Assembly (NCBI RefSeq): GCF_000373265.1
Contig: NZ_KB890761.1
Span: forward strand, 421,389 to 485,388
Source of the DNA: Pontibacter roseus DSM 17521
GTDB taxonomy: Bacteria; Bacteroidota; Bacteroidia; Cytophagales; Hymenobacteraceae
Direction of reading: 5' to 3'
DNA length: 64,000 bases
Part shown: positions 1-9,124 of the stretch, one piece after another
How positions within the stretch are numbered: position 1 is the stretch's first letter
Layout: every line of letters begins with the position of its first letter
Translations under genes and position numbers: made by a program
The notes under the pieces: model-generated
What the model was told of the DNA's origin: nothing
Database searches by the model: none
The model's input: the letters and a program-made list of their open reading frames with translations, nothing else

Positions 1-1154
1 TTGAAGGCCCGGGTCCGGGCAGGGTCAACGGCGTCAAACTCGGCCATCTCCATCTGCTGCCTGGCGTCGCTGCGGCTGTCCTCGCGGTGGGCGCTCACGG
101 CTCCGGTAATTCGGGCGCGCTCCTCCGCCCGGTGCATCGGGCCGAAGTCGCGGTTCATCAGGATCAGCAGCAGCATGAACACCAGTGTCAGGACAGGGTA
201 GTAGGCGTACTCCAGAGAGTGGAAAAAGAGCGAGTAGGCGCCTTCCTGTATCCCTAGCGTAGTAGCGGCGTCCTTGATATAGCCCAGCTGCGCCCCTATC
301 CAAGTGGTCACAAAGGCAATAGCGGCCACGGGTGCAGCGGTGCTGTCCACAAGGTAAGCCAGTTTTTCGCGTGAGATGCGATGCTTGTCCGTCACGGGGC
401 GCATGGTGTTCCCCACAATCAAAGTATTTGCATAGTCGTCAAAGAAAATGGCTATACCCAATACCCAAGTCACCACTTGTGTGCTCTTGGCTGATTTGGC
501 ATACCTGGAGAGCAAATTCACGACCCCTGCCATACCTCCGTTTTTGGAAATGATGGCCACCATTCCCCCTATCAGCATCGAGAAAATGATGACCGAAACA
601 TGGTCAGAGTCGGTGAGGGCGGTAATCAAGTAAGTGTCGGCGACGGCGAGTAGGCCCGTGAAAATCGCCTTGAAAGACAGTCCGTAGACAACGAAACCAC
701 CCACCCAGATGCCAGCGAACAGCGCCAGCAGCACCTCCCGGAAGACCAGGGCCAGCACGATGGCAATGAGCGGAGGCAGGATGGTAAGCCACATGGGGAA
801 ATTGCTGACGCCGTGCTCGGCCTCAGCGTCAAGGCGGTAAATCCGGGCGATGGTGTGGGCACCGATGTTGGCGCTTACCTGTACCAGGTTGACTTTAGCG
901 GGAAGCGAGAAGCGGGCCTCCCCTTCTGTGAAGCTGACCTCCTGCAGGTTGCCATTGATGCGCACAGGCAGCGGACCGTTGTAGGTAACCAGATTACCGG
1001 AGATGTTGGTGGTGTGCAGGGTGAACGCCGTGTCGTTCACGGCTTGCAGCTTCAGTTCTTCTATGGCGAGTTCGGTGTTGCCTTCCTGTGCCATGGCCTG
1101 GCAGGACAGCAAGAGAAAAAGCACAAGACTCAGTAGGGCTCGGTATAACCTCAT
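1..1154 (-). CDS. nhaC: NhaC-family Na+/H+ antiporter (C-terminus cut by window edge)
   Basis: I translated this gene by hand from the reverse strand; it starts at the ATG at 1154 and runs off the left edge after about 384 residues. It opens with a Sec-type signal sequence (MRLYRALLSLVLFLLLSCQA), followed by about 110 residues of beta-rich extracytoplasmic sequence, then hydrophobic segments beginning near WLTILPPLIAIVLALVFREV. The stretch FDDYANTLIVGNTMRP followed by ISREKLAYLVDSTAAPVA is typical of NhaC antiporters, which exchange Na+ for H+ across the inner membrane. The N-terminal periplasmic domain is an addition to the core family. A strong hairpin lies between it and the upstream protease gene, so it probably has its own promoter in 1155-1248. 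Confidence 0.85.
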   Translation of the reverse strand, partial: MRLYRALLSLVLFLLLSCQAMAQEGNTELAIEELKLQAVNDTAFTLHTTNISGNLVTYNGPLPVRINGNLQEVSFTEGEARFSLPAKVNLVQVSANIGAHTIARIYRLDAEAEHGVSNFPMWLTILPPLIAIVLALVFREVLLALFAGIWVGGFVVYGLSFKAIFTGLLAVADTYLITALTDSDHVSVIIFSMLIGGMVAIISKNGGMAGVVNLLSRYAKSAKSTQVVTWVLGIAIFFDDYANTLIVGNTMRPVTDKHRISREKLAYLVDSTAAPVAAIAFVTTWIGAQLGYIKDAATTLGIQEGAYSLFFHSLEYAYYPVLTLVFMLLLILMNRDFGPMHRAEERARITGAVSAHREDSRSDARQQMEMAEFDAVDPARTRAF

Positions 1155-1248
1155 GTGGTTGGGGCTCGGGGTTTGTGGACCCTTAAGTAAATAAAATTAT
1201 AAGATAATAGAAAATAGCGGAAAGGGGGAGCAGCAGGAATCCTGAAAT

Positions 1249-1285
1249 AAAACAGCCCCTGCGCCATTGGCGCAGGGGCTGTTTT
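1249..1285. terminator. Strong intrinsic terminator, perfect 17-bp stem
   Basis: Perfect inverted repeat: 17 bases at 1249-1265 pair with 1269-1285 around the loop ATT, with A and T runs at the ends. It lies 19 bp beyond the stop of the large protease gene, which is read right to left, and insulates the downstream antiporter gene. Confidence 0.9.
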
Positions 1286-1303
1286 CAGAGCCAACGGAAG
1301 GGC

Positions 1304-4300
1304 TTAGTGTTGGATTACCACTTTGCGGGTGATGGTCTGGTCATGGATTGAAACCTGCAGGATGTATACTCCTTTCGGCGCATGCTCCAGACTCACCTGA
1401 CGCTCATAATTACCGGAGAAGTTCTCCTGCGTGTCTTCCAGCAATACCTGCCCCACTGCGTTCACAAGGCGGACACTCACTTTGCCCGCTTCTTCAGTAG
1501 CAAAGCTGATGGTGAACCTGCCCGTGTTCGGGTTAGGGTATGCCTTCAGGCTGATGCCTCCTTCTGCCGACTGAGCGCTGAGCAAGGTGCTGGTAGAATT
1601 TTGGTTAGACATAGGTATAGCCGCCGCTGACGCAGATGTGGCAAAGCAGCCATTCGCGTCTGTCACGGTGACGGTATAGAGGTGGTCACCAGGGCGTACG
1701 GAGATAGCGGCTTTCGTTTCCCCGTTGCTCCAGAGGTACCTATACCCTTTGCCAGCCGGTGAGGCCGTCAAGGTTACGAATCCGAGTCTGTTTACCTGGG
1801 AAACTGAGATGGCCGCTTTAGGCAGTTCGTTCACCGTAACGGTAACCGCTTCGGTGTATACCTCGCTGCAGCCACCGTTCTGTACCAGAGCGCGGTAGCG
1901 GGTGGTTTGTGTCAGGTTCAGGAACTGCAGGGCAGTAGCTGCGCCGTCAACAGTTGACCAGATCGTGCCATCTTCGGAGACTTCCCATCTCACTACGTTG
2001 CCTGTCTGGCCGCTGAGGCTAATGGTGCCGCTGTTGCTGCCATAGCATACAGAAGCAGCGCTGGTATTCAGCGTTCCGGCAACAGTCACAGGCGTCACCG
2101 TTACAGGTACAGCCACGCGAGGTGCCGTGTTGCAGCTGGCGGCGCTCACCTGCCAGTCATACAGGTAGTAGTAGAAGCTGGTTGGAGCACTCTGGTTGTT
2201 ACCTGTGATGCTCGCTATACCTGGCAATGTGTAAGGGTACGGCGATGAGTTAGCAAAATTATTACGGAATGCTGTCGCGCCATCTGCAAAGGCAGCCTGT
2301 ATACCGTAATTCTTACCTGCGGCTGGTATGAGCAGGTTCAGGTCATACTCTTTCACGCCCGGTGTTACGTCTATTGTAGTTGTGGTTATAATGCTATTGC
2401 TGAGGTCTTTATCCAGTATGAAGATTCTCATAGTGCCAGCTGAGCCAACGTTGATAGTCGCTTTTTCCAGCACAAATGGTACCTGTGCATCAAAGAACAT
2501 TCTGCCTCCCGTTGTAGAATAGCCGCCGCTCACGCTGTGGTTCTTAGAACCCAGGTTGCCGATTGTCTCATTGCTGGCCGTTACAAAGTAGTTGGTGCTC
2601 TGCGTTAGGGTAGGAGTCGTGAAGGAATCTCCAATGTGCAGCAGTTTGCCATCAGTGGCTGCGTCGAACCAGTAGAGCTTTCCAACATTGGTCTGGGCAG
2701 CCAAAGAAGCACTACCGCTGGTGCCGCAAATCTCAGCACCCGGAGCTGTCACCTGAGCCAGTTCATTGTTCACTGCAACAGGCGTAGCGGTGATGGTGCC
2801 ACACGGAGTCGTCACAGTCACGGTATAGCTGCCGCTTACAGTGGCTGGGTATGTAGCCGCAGTCGCATTTGCTATTGGTGCACCGTCCTTCACCCACTGA
2901 TACGAGAAGCCGGCATTTTGCTCAGCTGTTTCAGCACGAAGCTCCAGCGAGAAAGCATCGCCAGGGCAGGTGCCGAGGGCAAAGTTCTTGCTGATGGTCA
3001 CCGCCGTTGGCGGAAGCGGATTCACTTTAACCGCCACGGCCTCTGATGTCTGAGGACATCCGTTGGCGGCAGTCACGGTCACGGTATAGCTGCCGGATAC
3101 GGTGGCTGCATAAGAGGCAGCCGTCGCGTTCCCAATCACTTCTCCGTCTTTGTGCCAGGTATAGCTTAGGTTGGTTCCGGTGTTGGCGTTCAGCAACACA
3201 GAGCCGCCCACACAGAACTCTGTTGGGCCAGCCGGTGTGATTTTGGCCACAGTCGCCGGTGCAGTGGTCGTGGTAACGGCCACTCTTGGGCTGGCGCATC
3301 CCAGTGCCTTCACCTTCAGGTTGTACAGGAAGTAGTAGAAAGCCGATGGTGTGCCACCATTGTTGCCTGTGATGGACACCACATTCGGTATGGTCAGTGG
3401 GTATGCGGCAGAGTTGGTCGTGTTGTTACGATAGGCTGTCGCGCCACCACCGAAAGCCGATACCAATAGGGTATAGTTCTTACCCGCGGCAGGCACTGGC
3501 AGGTTCAGGATGTACTCATTCACGCCAGGAACCACTGTGATGACCGTGCTGGCGATGACATTGCCACTCAAGTCCTTGTCCAGCAGGTCTACGGTCATGG
3601 TGCCACCGGTGCCCACGTTGATGGTGGCCTTTTCCAGGATGAACGGCACCTCAGCATCGAAGAACATTCTGCCGTTGCTGAAGTTAGACATCGCACCGCC
3701 AGAGGTATAACTGGCAGAAGGTATGGTGCCTGCGAATTCGTTCGCTGCGGCATAATAGGTCTTGTTTGTGCTGCCACTGGCCACGAGGGCATCGTTTCCG
3801 ACAGCCACCAGGTTCCCGCCTGTTATTGCATCATACCAGAAAACAGTACCATTGGCGGTAGCCTGCAATACCGTAGGACCATCGCCACATACCGTGGCCG
3901 TCGCCACAGGGGCAGCCGATACATCACTCGTAGAAAGCTCTTTCACGAGTTGGTTATTGCCCGTGTTCAGGTCACCTGCCAGCGCCGTGGCGGCAGTGAA
4001 GGTATAGGTGGTGTTGGCGTCTGCGCTGAACGTGCCGGGCAGGTAGAAGCTGGCATCGCTGTTGGAGCTTAGCGCAGCGGCATACGTGCCGGAAAGCGTC
4101 GTCATTTGACCATTGCCATTGCGGACGTTCACTGTCACTGGGATGTTGCTCTGCGTGGCCGTGCCGTAGTTGCGGATAACCACCTGCACATTCTGGTTCG
4201 GGTTGGCGCAGAAGCCCTGCGTTGGGAACATTACGGCTGTGATGCCCACATCTTTGCTCGATGCCAGGAACTTCACTCTGTAGTCGTGCGTCTCGCCCTT

Positions 4301-6502
4301 GCCATAAGTGCCGCAGGCGCTTATCTCGTCCGGGTTGGAAGTTTCTACCAGTACCACGCGCATACGGCCGATGTTGCCTTCCGCCACATGCGTTGGCACT
4401 GCTACCGTGGAAGTATAGGTGCCTGTGCTGTTCATCACATCTGTAGTCGCCACCAGTTCGCCGGCGTCGTCAAAGTCAGCATCGTTGTTCCAGTCAATGA
4501 AAACCTTCGCGATTTTGGCGTTATCAGCACCACAGGTTCCCAGGCTAAGGCTCAACGGCACCGTCTGTCCAATCTCCAGGTTAGCAGTCAGGTTGGTGTA
4601 GTCTCCGAAGGCGCTGCAGCCGGTGGCCGGGGTGTTGTTCAGGGCACCCAGTGAGAAGTTGGTGATTTTGGAATCAGCGTCAGAAAGCGCATTGGAAGCA
4701 CAATAAGCCGAGCCACCAATGCCACTCACCAGCAGCGAGTAAGCCTGCGGGCCTTTTGCAAGGGTGCCCTTGTGGCGGATGGTGATGGTGTAGTTCTCAC
4801 CAGGTATGGCGTTGGCGATGTACACCTGCTCCACGTTGTCGCGGAAGTTGTCGCCGAAGCTGGCGGCCAGTGCAGGGTTGGCAGGGTCCAGCACCCAAGG
4901 CAGGAACGTCGTCATGCCTTTGGATACGCGCACGTCCAGGTCGTTCACCAGGCGCGGCGTGCGGTTGTTCAGGGCGGAAGGGCCCACAGGAATCACCTGT
5001 CCCTCTACGTCTGTCCAGGCGATGGTCACCACCAGCGGGCCTGCGCCCGAAGCCGTCACATTGAAGGTATAGGTCTCGCCCTGCGCCAGCGTACGCTCGT
5101 TAATCAGGTTATTGGCGGAGTTCGAAATGGCCCTGGCGGCTTTTTCGGTGTTCAGCAATCCCCAGCCATACACATAATCCGGACCAGGCGTAGAGCCTGC
5201 CTCATCAGCCGTATGGATAGCCAGGCCCTTGAGCGTAGCTGCGCGTATGAACTCGCCGAAAATGTTGTGATAATGTTCCTGCAGCAGGTTCAGGGAACCC
5301 GACACGTTAGGCGCTGACATGGACGTGCCGTTGTAAGAAGAATAGGCATCATCCGCCGTTCCGATAGAGGACAGCAAAGCTACGCCATTGCCTACGATGT
5401 CCGGCTTGATACGGCCATCATCGGTTGGACCCCAGGAGCTGAAAGCGGAAATCTTGACATCAGCCGGCGTTTTATAACCGTTGGCGATGGGCTCCACCGC
5501 ACCCACTGTCAGGATGTTTTTGGCGTTGCCGTAAGTAGAGATGATGTCGTAGCCGCCGTTGCTGTTGAGGCCAGCCGGTCGGTTTTCGAGCACCCAGGAG
5601 CCGCCTGTGCTCATCTTCCAGTAAGGCTGGCCAACTGCCGGGCCGTTCTGGTTGCGGTTGTTGCCCGATGATTTCACCATCAGGTAGTAAGGCGCACTAT
5701 AGGCAATCTGGTCCCACTGCTGGGCAGCCGAGTTATAGTAGCCGAAGTTGTAGTCTTCGGTAGCGCTCACGTTCGGGTTGGCGCGGAACTCCCAGAAGGG
5801 GTTGGTGGCTGTGCCTGCACGGCTTGTGTTGTTATACCAGCCGGCGATGGTGCCGTAGGAGTGGTTCGAAATCAGGAGCTCAGGGGCGGCAGCGGTCATC
5901 TCAGGGGCATCGTTGCTGAAGTCCCAAGCCTGCAGGTCCTTCGCGCCGAATGACATACCCTTGGCCAATGGGTTCACACCGGAGGCCACCATGGTACCGG
6001 ATACGTGTACAGCGTGGTCACTGATGGTAGGAGAGACGTCGCGCTGCTTCACCCTGCCTACCAGTTCCTGGTGGGAGAGCCTTACGGCGCCACCATCCCA
6101 TACACCCAATTTGCCTCGCATGGCATCGCTGCCGCCGCTCAGGTTGAAGCCTGTGCTGCCGCCCGGCCATACCTGGTCTGTTTTCACAGAGGCTGCTGCG
6201 CGGGTGTTGTTTTCGGTGATGTAGTGAATGGGAAAGCCATTGTCATCCACGCCTTCCAGCGAGATGACGGTTCCGTCCTGCTGCACCTGTTTCACTACCC
6301 AGTTCTTCTGCTGGGCGAGCTGCAGGGCGCGCTCTTTATTTGCCTTGGCTTTGGGGGCCATCTCGTTGTACAGCCTTTGCAAAGCGGCTCTGTCGGTGGC
6401 CCTTTCCTGCCCCCTGGCACTGGCGTTGGGGTTTTGTGCAAGCACAGGTGCCGCGGCCATGCATAGGATAGCCGCTGACATGGTCAGAAATCTTCTCTTC
6501 AT
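1304..6502 (-). CDS. Giant secreted subtilisin-like (S8) protease with T9SS sorting domain
   Basis: 1732-residue secreted serine protease. Visible in order: signal peptide (1-22); propeptide-like region (about 23-110); S8 catalytic domain with Asp136 (VWDGG), His163 (DHAVHVSG), Asn281 as likely oxyanion residue and Ser394 (NGTSMSAP); a beta domain (about 460-600); a GEVED-type domain ending near CGTYGKGETHDYRV; a CARDB-like domain (about 755-860); a duplicated module (about 944-1079 and 1332-1466) separated by Ig/PKD-like domains with SGSYTVTV repeats; and a C-terminal T9SS type-A sorting domain from AYPNPNTGRFTISF to the end. It is expected to cross the outer membrane by the T9SS and be released or anchored at the surface, with a role in protein degradation. 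All triad residues are present. Transcription ends at the hairpin at 1249-1285. Confidence 0.93.
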   Translation of the reverse strand: MKRRFLTMSAAILCMAAAPVLAQNPNASARGQERATDRAALQRLYNEMAPKAKANKERALQLAQQKNWVVKQVQQDGTVISLEGVDDNGFPIHYITENNTRAAASVKTDQVWPGGSTGFNLSGGSDAMRGKLGVWDGGAVRLSHQELVGRVKQRDVSPTISDHAVHVSGTMVASGVNPLAKGMSFGAKDLQAWDFSNDAPEMTAAAPELLISNHSYGTIAGWYNNTSRAGTATNPFWEFRANPNVSATEDYNFGYYNSAAQQWDQIAYSAPYYLMVKSSGNNRNQNGPAVGQPYWKMSTGGSWVLENRPAGLNSNGGYDIISTYGNAKNILTVGAVEPIANGYKTPADVKISAFSSWGPTDDGRIKPDIVGNGVALLSSIGTADDAYSSYNGTSMSAPNVSGSLNLLQEHYHNIFGEFIRAATLKGLAIHTADEAGSTPGPDYVYGWGLLNTEKAARAISNSANNLINERTLAQGETYTFNVTASGAGPLVVTIAWTDVEGQVIPVGPSALNNRTPRLVNDLDVRVSKGMTTFLPWVLDPANPALAASFGDNFRDNVEQVYIANAIPGENYTITIRHKGTLAKGPQAYSLLVSGIGGSAYCASNALSDADSKITNFSLGALNNTPATGCSAFGDYTNLTANLEIGQTVPLSLSLGTCGADNAKIAKVFIDWNNDADFDDAGELVATTDVMNSTGTYTSTVAVPTHVAEGNIGRMRVVLVETSNPDEISACGTYGKGETHDYRVKFLASSKDVGITAVMFPTQGFCANPNQNVQVVIRNYGTATQSNIPVTVNVRNGNGQMTTLSGTYAAALSSNSDASFYLPGTFSADANTTYTFTAATALAGDLNTGNNQLVKELSTSDVSAAPVATATVCGDGPTVLQATANGTVFWYDAITGGNLVAVGNDALVASGSTNKTYYAAANEFAGTIPSASYTSGGAMSNFSNGRMFFDAEVPFILEKATINVGTGGTMTVDLLDKDLSGNVIASTVITVVPGVNEYILNLPVPAAGKNYTLLVSAFGGGATAYRNNTTNSAAYPLTIPNVVSITGNNGGTPSAFYYFLYNLKVKALGCASPRVAVTTTTAPATVAKITPAGPTEFCVGGSVLLNANTGTNLSYTWHKDGEVIGNATAASYAATVSGSYTVTVTAANGCPQTSEAVAVKVNPLPPTAVTISKNFALGTCPGDAFSLELRAETAEQNAGFSYQWVKDGAPIANATAATYPATVSGSYTVTVTTPCGTITATPVAVNNELAQVTAPGAEICGTSGSASLAAQTNVGKLYWFDAATDGKLLHIGDSFTTPTLTQSTNYFVTASNETIGNLGSKNHSVSGGYSTTGGRMFFDAQVPFVLEKATINVGSAGTMRIFILDKDLSNSIITTTTIDVTPGVKEYDLNLLIPAAGKNYGIQAAFADGATAFRNNFANSSPYPYTLPGIASITGNNQSAPTSFYYYLYDWQVSAASCNTAPRVAVPVTVTPVTVAGTLNTSAASVCYGSNSGTISLSGQTGNVVRWEVSEDGTIWSTVDGAATALQFLNLTQTTRYRALVQNGGCSEVYTEAVTVTVNELPKAAISVSQVNRLGFVTLTASPAGKGYRYLWSNGETKAAISVRPGDHLYTVTVTDANGCFATSASAAAIPMSNQNSTSTLLSAQSAEGGISLKAYPNPNTGRFTISFATEEAGKVSVRLVNAVGQVLLEDTQENFSGNYERQVSLEHAPKGVYILQVSIHDQTITRKVVIQH
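2105..2508 (-). repeat. Intragenic module copy 2 in the S8 protease
   Basis: Encodes residues of about 1332-1466, from RMFFDAQVPF to PRVAVPV, colinear with the copy at 3265-3674. The copies have diverged at many positions but keep length and motif order, so the duplication is old. Confidence 0.85.
3265..3674 (-). repeat. Intragenic module copy 1 in the S8 protease
   Basis: Encodes residues of about 944-1079, from RMFFDAEVPF to PRVAVTTT. It shares a frame of motifs with copy 2: LEKATINVG, LDKDLS, PAAGKNY, GATA(Y/F)RNN, ITGNN and FYY(F/Y)LY. This is direct duplication of a domain I cannot name. Confidence 0.85.
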
Positions 6503-6965
6503 ACGACTATAGGATTATGATAGAGAAGAAGAGTTAGATGAACCAGTGGAGACGCCGGTCCTATTGGTTTGCCATTGCGAACCAGATGGGTTTCCTGCTG
6601 CAGGTAGCAGCAAGGGAGAAACGTTTTTGCACAGGACGCCTTGCCCTGCTAGGTAGTAGTAGAGTTGTTTCATTGCAATTAATGAAGATGTGGTTTGGGA
6701 TTAATCTGTTCGCTCGCTTCGGTTGAGCTCCTTAAAGCTAATGCAGAATTCACAAATTTATGCTATTGTTACACCCCCTACGCGAAAATATATTTTCGTA
6801 ACAGGCTAAAAACCTGCGTAGCGCGAATTTTTAAGGGTTGAGCTGCATAAAAAAATTGCACTGAATACTGCTGTCTCACGATTGGTGTTTAAACATGATA
6901 GATGCCAGTCTTAATATTGTACTATTTATATGTTGCTATGTAGAGTAAGCAGTATGATTTATAAT
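6503..6965. other. AT-rich intergenic region with a 16-bp palindrome
   Basis: About 460 bp between the protease start and the hairpin after the next gene. I see no convincing gene. The left part must hold the protease promoter, although no clear TAnnTTTG box was found. At 6783-6798 there is a perfect palindrome CGAAAATATATTTTCG. CTACGC at 6778-6783 can also pair with GCGTAG at 6816-6821. Either could be a protein-binding site or RNA structure. Confidence 0.5.
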
Positions 6966-6998
6966 AAAAAAGCCCCTGCTTAGGGCAGGGGCTTTTTG
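6966..6998. terminator. Intrinsic terminator after the EamA permease gene
   Basis: AAAAAGCCCCTGC at 6967-6979 pairs with GCAGGGGCTTTTT at 6985-6997. It lies 23 bp past the stop of the leftward-reading permease gene, and its tracts allow termination in either direction. Confidence 0.88.
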
Positions 6999-7020
6999 TG
7001 CGAATAAAGTGTTGGGTTTC

Positions 7021-7875
7021 CTATTTGGCTCTGTTCACAATGAACACTCCGGCCAGTATGATGACCATGCCGATGTAGTGCCACAGGTGGATGGCCTCTC
7101 CATCGAGCACGCCCCACATCAGCGCCACGATAGGTATAAGGTAAGTAGAGGAACTGGCAAAGAGCGTGGTGGACATATGGATGAGTTTGTTGAAGAGCAC
7201 CAGACCCACCGCTGTGCTGAAGACAGCCAGAATCGCGATGTACATAAAGGCCTCCCATGCGCCGGGCGCATGCTGCAGCTTCGGCACCACGTCGGTCATG
7301 AACATATACACGATGGCCAATGGCCCTACGGTGAGCAGGGCCATGCTCGACATCACCAGTGGCTTCATGCCCTGCAGGCGGTGCTTGATGATGTTCACGC
7401 TGCCGCCATAGCAAATTGTCGCGATGACGATGTAGATGCCATAGAAGGTGTTGTCCATGTTGGTGTCGCCGCCGGAGAAGATGAGCACGGCAGTGCCCAC
7501 TATACCTATCAGGATGCCGAGCATGCGCATCCAGGTGATGGCCTGCTGAAAGAACATGGCCCCAACCAGCAGCGTGAACAGCGCCGTGAGCGAGTTGAGC
7601 ACACCGGCCAGTCCGCTGGCTAGACGCGTCTCGGCGTAGGCGAACAGGAAAGCCGGCAGCAGGTTGCCCAGCAGGCCGCTTCCCAGCAGGTACTTCCAGC
7701 GGTGCGGCTCCACTTCTCTTATGTGCTTGATGGCAAAAGGGGCGAGTGTCAGAAAGGCGATGGCGATGCGGATGGCTCCCAGCTCGTTGGAACTGAAGAC
7801 CACGAGTCCTTTCTTTATCAGGATGAAGGACGTGCCCCAGATGAGGGCCAGTATGATGAGCAGGAACCAAGCCAA
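7021..7875 (-). CDS. EamA/DMT-family permease
   Basis: 284 residues, almost entirely hydrophobic, in the usual ten-helix pattern of two EamA repeats (drug/metabolite transporter superfamily). The N-terminus MAWFLLIILALIWGTSFILI carries the WGTSF-type motif common at the start of EamA proteins, and the second repeat begins near YGIYIVIATICYGGS. It acts in the inner membrane, and such proteins usually export or import amino acids, metabolites or nucleotide precursors; the substrate cannot be read from the sequence. It stands alone, with a terminator behind it and about 200 bp of intergenic DNA in front (7876-8081) in which I saw no further gene. Confidence 0.88.
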   Translation of the reverse strand: MAWFLLIILALIWGTSFILIKKGLVVFSSNELGAIRIAIAFLTLAPFAIKHIREVEPHRWKYLLGSGLLGNLLPAFLFAYAETRLASGLAGVLNSLTALFTLLVGAMFFQQAITWMRMLGILIGIVGTAVLIFSGGDTNMDNTFYGIYIVIATICYGGSVNIIKHRLQGMKPLVMSSMALLTVGPLAIVYMFMTDVVPKLQHAPGAWEAFMYIAILAVFSTAVGLVLFNKLIHMSTTLFASSSTYLIPIVALMWGVLDGEAIHLWHYIGMVIILAGVFIVNRAK

Positions 7876-8081
7876 TGCCGGCGTTCCTGTCTTCTCCTGT
7901 GCGGGAGTAGTTATTGTTTTGATAAGCTAGAAAGGTTAGAAGTTAAATGGTAAGCGAAGCAGTCATGTCGTAGAGTCAAAGTACTGAAAGCTTGAAAGCC
8001 ATCTGCAAATATAAAAGGAGTTGGAACATCAAGCATGTATAGCTGACTCTCCAACTCCCAATCTTTTTAAATCTCTAACTC

Positions 8082-9071
8082 CTAAACTCCGACATAGCTC
8101 ATGTTTTGGGCTATCTCCTCAAGCGTGTCGTAAATCTCGTTGATGTCTTCGGACTGCACCAGTTTCATGCGCAGCGGCTTGAAATGCGACAGACCCCGGA
8201 AGTAGTTGGTGTAGTGGCGGCGCATCTCAAAGATGCCCAGCTTCTCACCCTTCCATTCCAGCGAGTGCGTGAAGTGCTGCCGGCATACCTCCACGCGCTC
8301 CTCCAGAGTAGGCGGTGCGAGCAACTCACCGGTGGCCATGTAGTGCTTCACCTCGTTGAAAATCCAGGGGTGCCCGATGGAGGCGCGGCCAATCATAATG
8401 CCGTCCACGCCATACCTGTTGCGGTACTCCAGCGCCTTCTGCGGCGTGTCGATGTCGCCGTTGCCGAAAATAGGGATGTGCATGCGCGGGTTGTTCTTTA
8501 CCTCCGCAATCAGGCTCCAGTCGGCTTCGCCTTTGTACATCTGTACGCGGGTGCGACCGTGTATGCTCAGCGCCTTGATACCGATGTCCTGCAGACGTTC
8601 GGCGGTCTCCACAATATACTTGGTGTTCTCGTCCCAGCCCAGGCGCGTCTTCACGGTCACGGGCAGGTCGACAGCCTTCACAATCTCTTCAGTCATCTTC
8701 ACCATCTTGGGCACGTCGCGCAGCAAGGCGGCGCCGGCACCCTTGCAGGCCACGTTCTTGACAGGGCAGCCGTAGTTGATGTCTATCAGGTCAGGGCCGG
8801 CCTGTGCCGACACGATGGCGGCTTCGCGCATCGAGTCGATGTCGGAGCCGAATATCTGGATGCCGATGGGCCGCTCGTAGTCAAAGATGTCGAGTTTTTG
8901 CACACTTTTGGCGGCATCACGTATCAGACCCTCAGAGGAAATGAACTCGGTATACATGAGGTCGGCTCCGTTGGCTTTGCACACTTTCCGGAACGGCGGG
9001 TCGCTCACGTCCTCCATTGGGGCCAGCAGCAGCGGAAACTCTCCCAGTTCTATGTTCGCTATCTTTACCAA
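8082..9071 (-). CDS. dusB: tRNA-dihydrouridine synthase, DusB type
   Basis: 329 residues. Reduces uridine in the tRNA D-loop to dihydrouridine, using FMN and NADPH. The TIM-barrel start LLLAPMEDVSDPPFR, the conserved GCPVKNVACKGAGAALL motif with Cys102, SIHGRTR and FGNGDI all match the DusB group. The start is the TTG at 9071: it gives MVKIANIELGEFPLLL, the usual family N-terminus, there is no in-frame ATG upstream before a stop, and the next start would cut into the barrel. It is divergent from the CPBP protease gene across 53 bp containing a palindrome. Confidence 0.95.
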   Translation of the reverse strand: MVKIANIELGEFPLLLAPMEDVSDPPFRKVCKANGADLMYTEFISSEGLIRDAAKSVQKLDIFDYERPIGIQIFGSDIDSMREAAIVSAQAGPDLIDINYGCPVKNVACKGAGAALLRDVPKMVKMTEEIVKAVDLPVTVKTRLGWDENTKYIVETAERLQDIGIKALSIHGRTRVQMYKGEADWSLIAEVKNNPRMHIPIFGNGDIDTPQKALEYRNRYGVDGIMIGRASIGHPWIFNEVKHYMATGELLAPPTLEERVEVCRQHFTHSLEWKGEKLGIFEMRRHYTNYFRGLSHFKPLRMKLVQSEDINEIYDTLEEIAQNMSYVGV

Positions 9072-9089
9072 AGCAAAAGTTAAATTTTC

Positions 9090-9103
9090 ACGTAAATTTA
9101 CGT
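9090..9103. promoter_or_regulatory. Palindrome in the dusB / CPBP divergent promoter
   Basis: Perfect 14-bp palindrome ACGTAAATTTACGT centred in the 53-bp gap between two divergent genes. Position and symmetry suit a dimeric repressor or activator controlling both, but no regulator is identified. A similar AAATTT-cored palindrome is at 51333-51348. Confidence 0.45.
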
Positions 9104-9124
9104 CAATTAAACCTAATCTTCTCT

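Noticed and set aside
6538..6726. 62-residue open frame upstream of the T9SS protease
   Set aside because: Short, rich in Arg/Phe, without a start region or family, and inside the probable promoter region.
8106..9083. 325-residue open frame antisense to dusB
   Set aside because: Composition is typical of a shadow frame and dusB carries all family motifs on the opposite strand.
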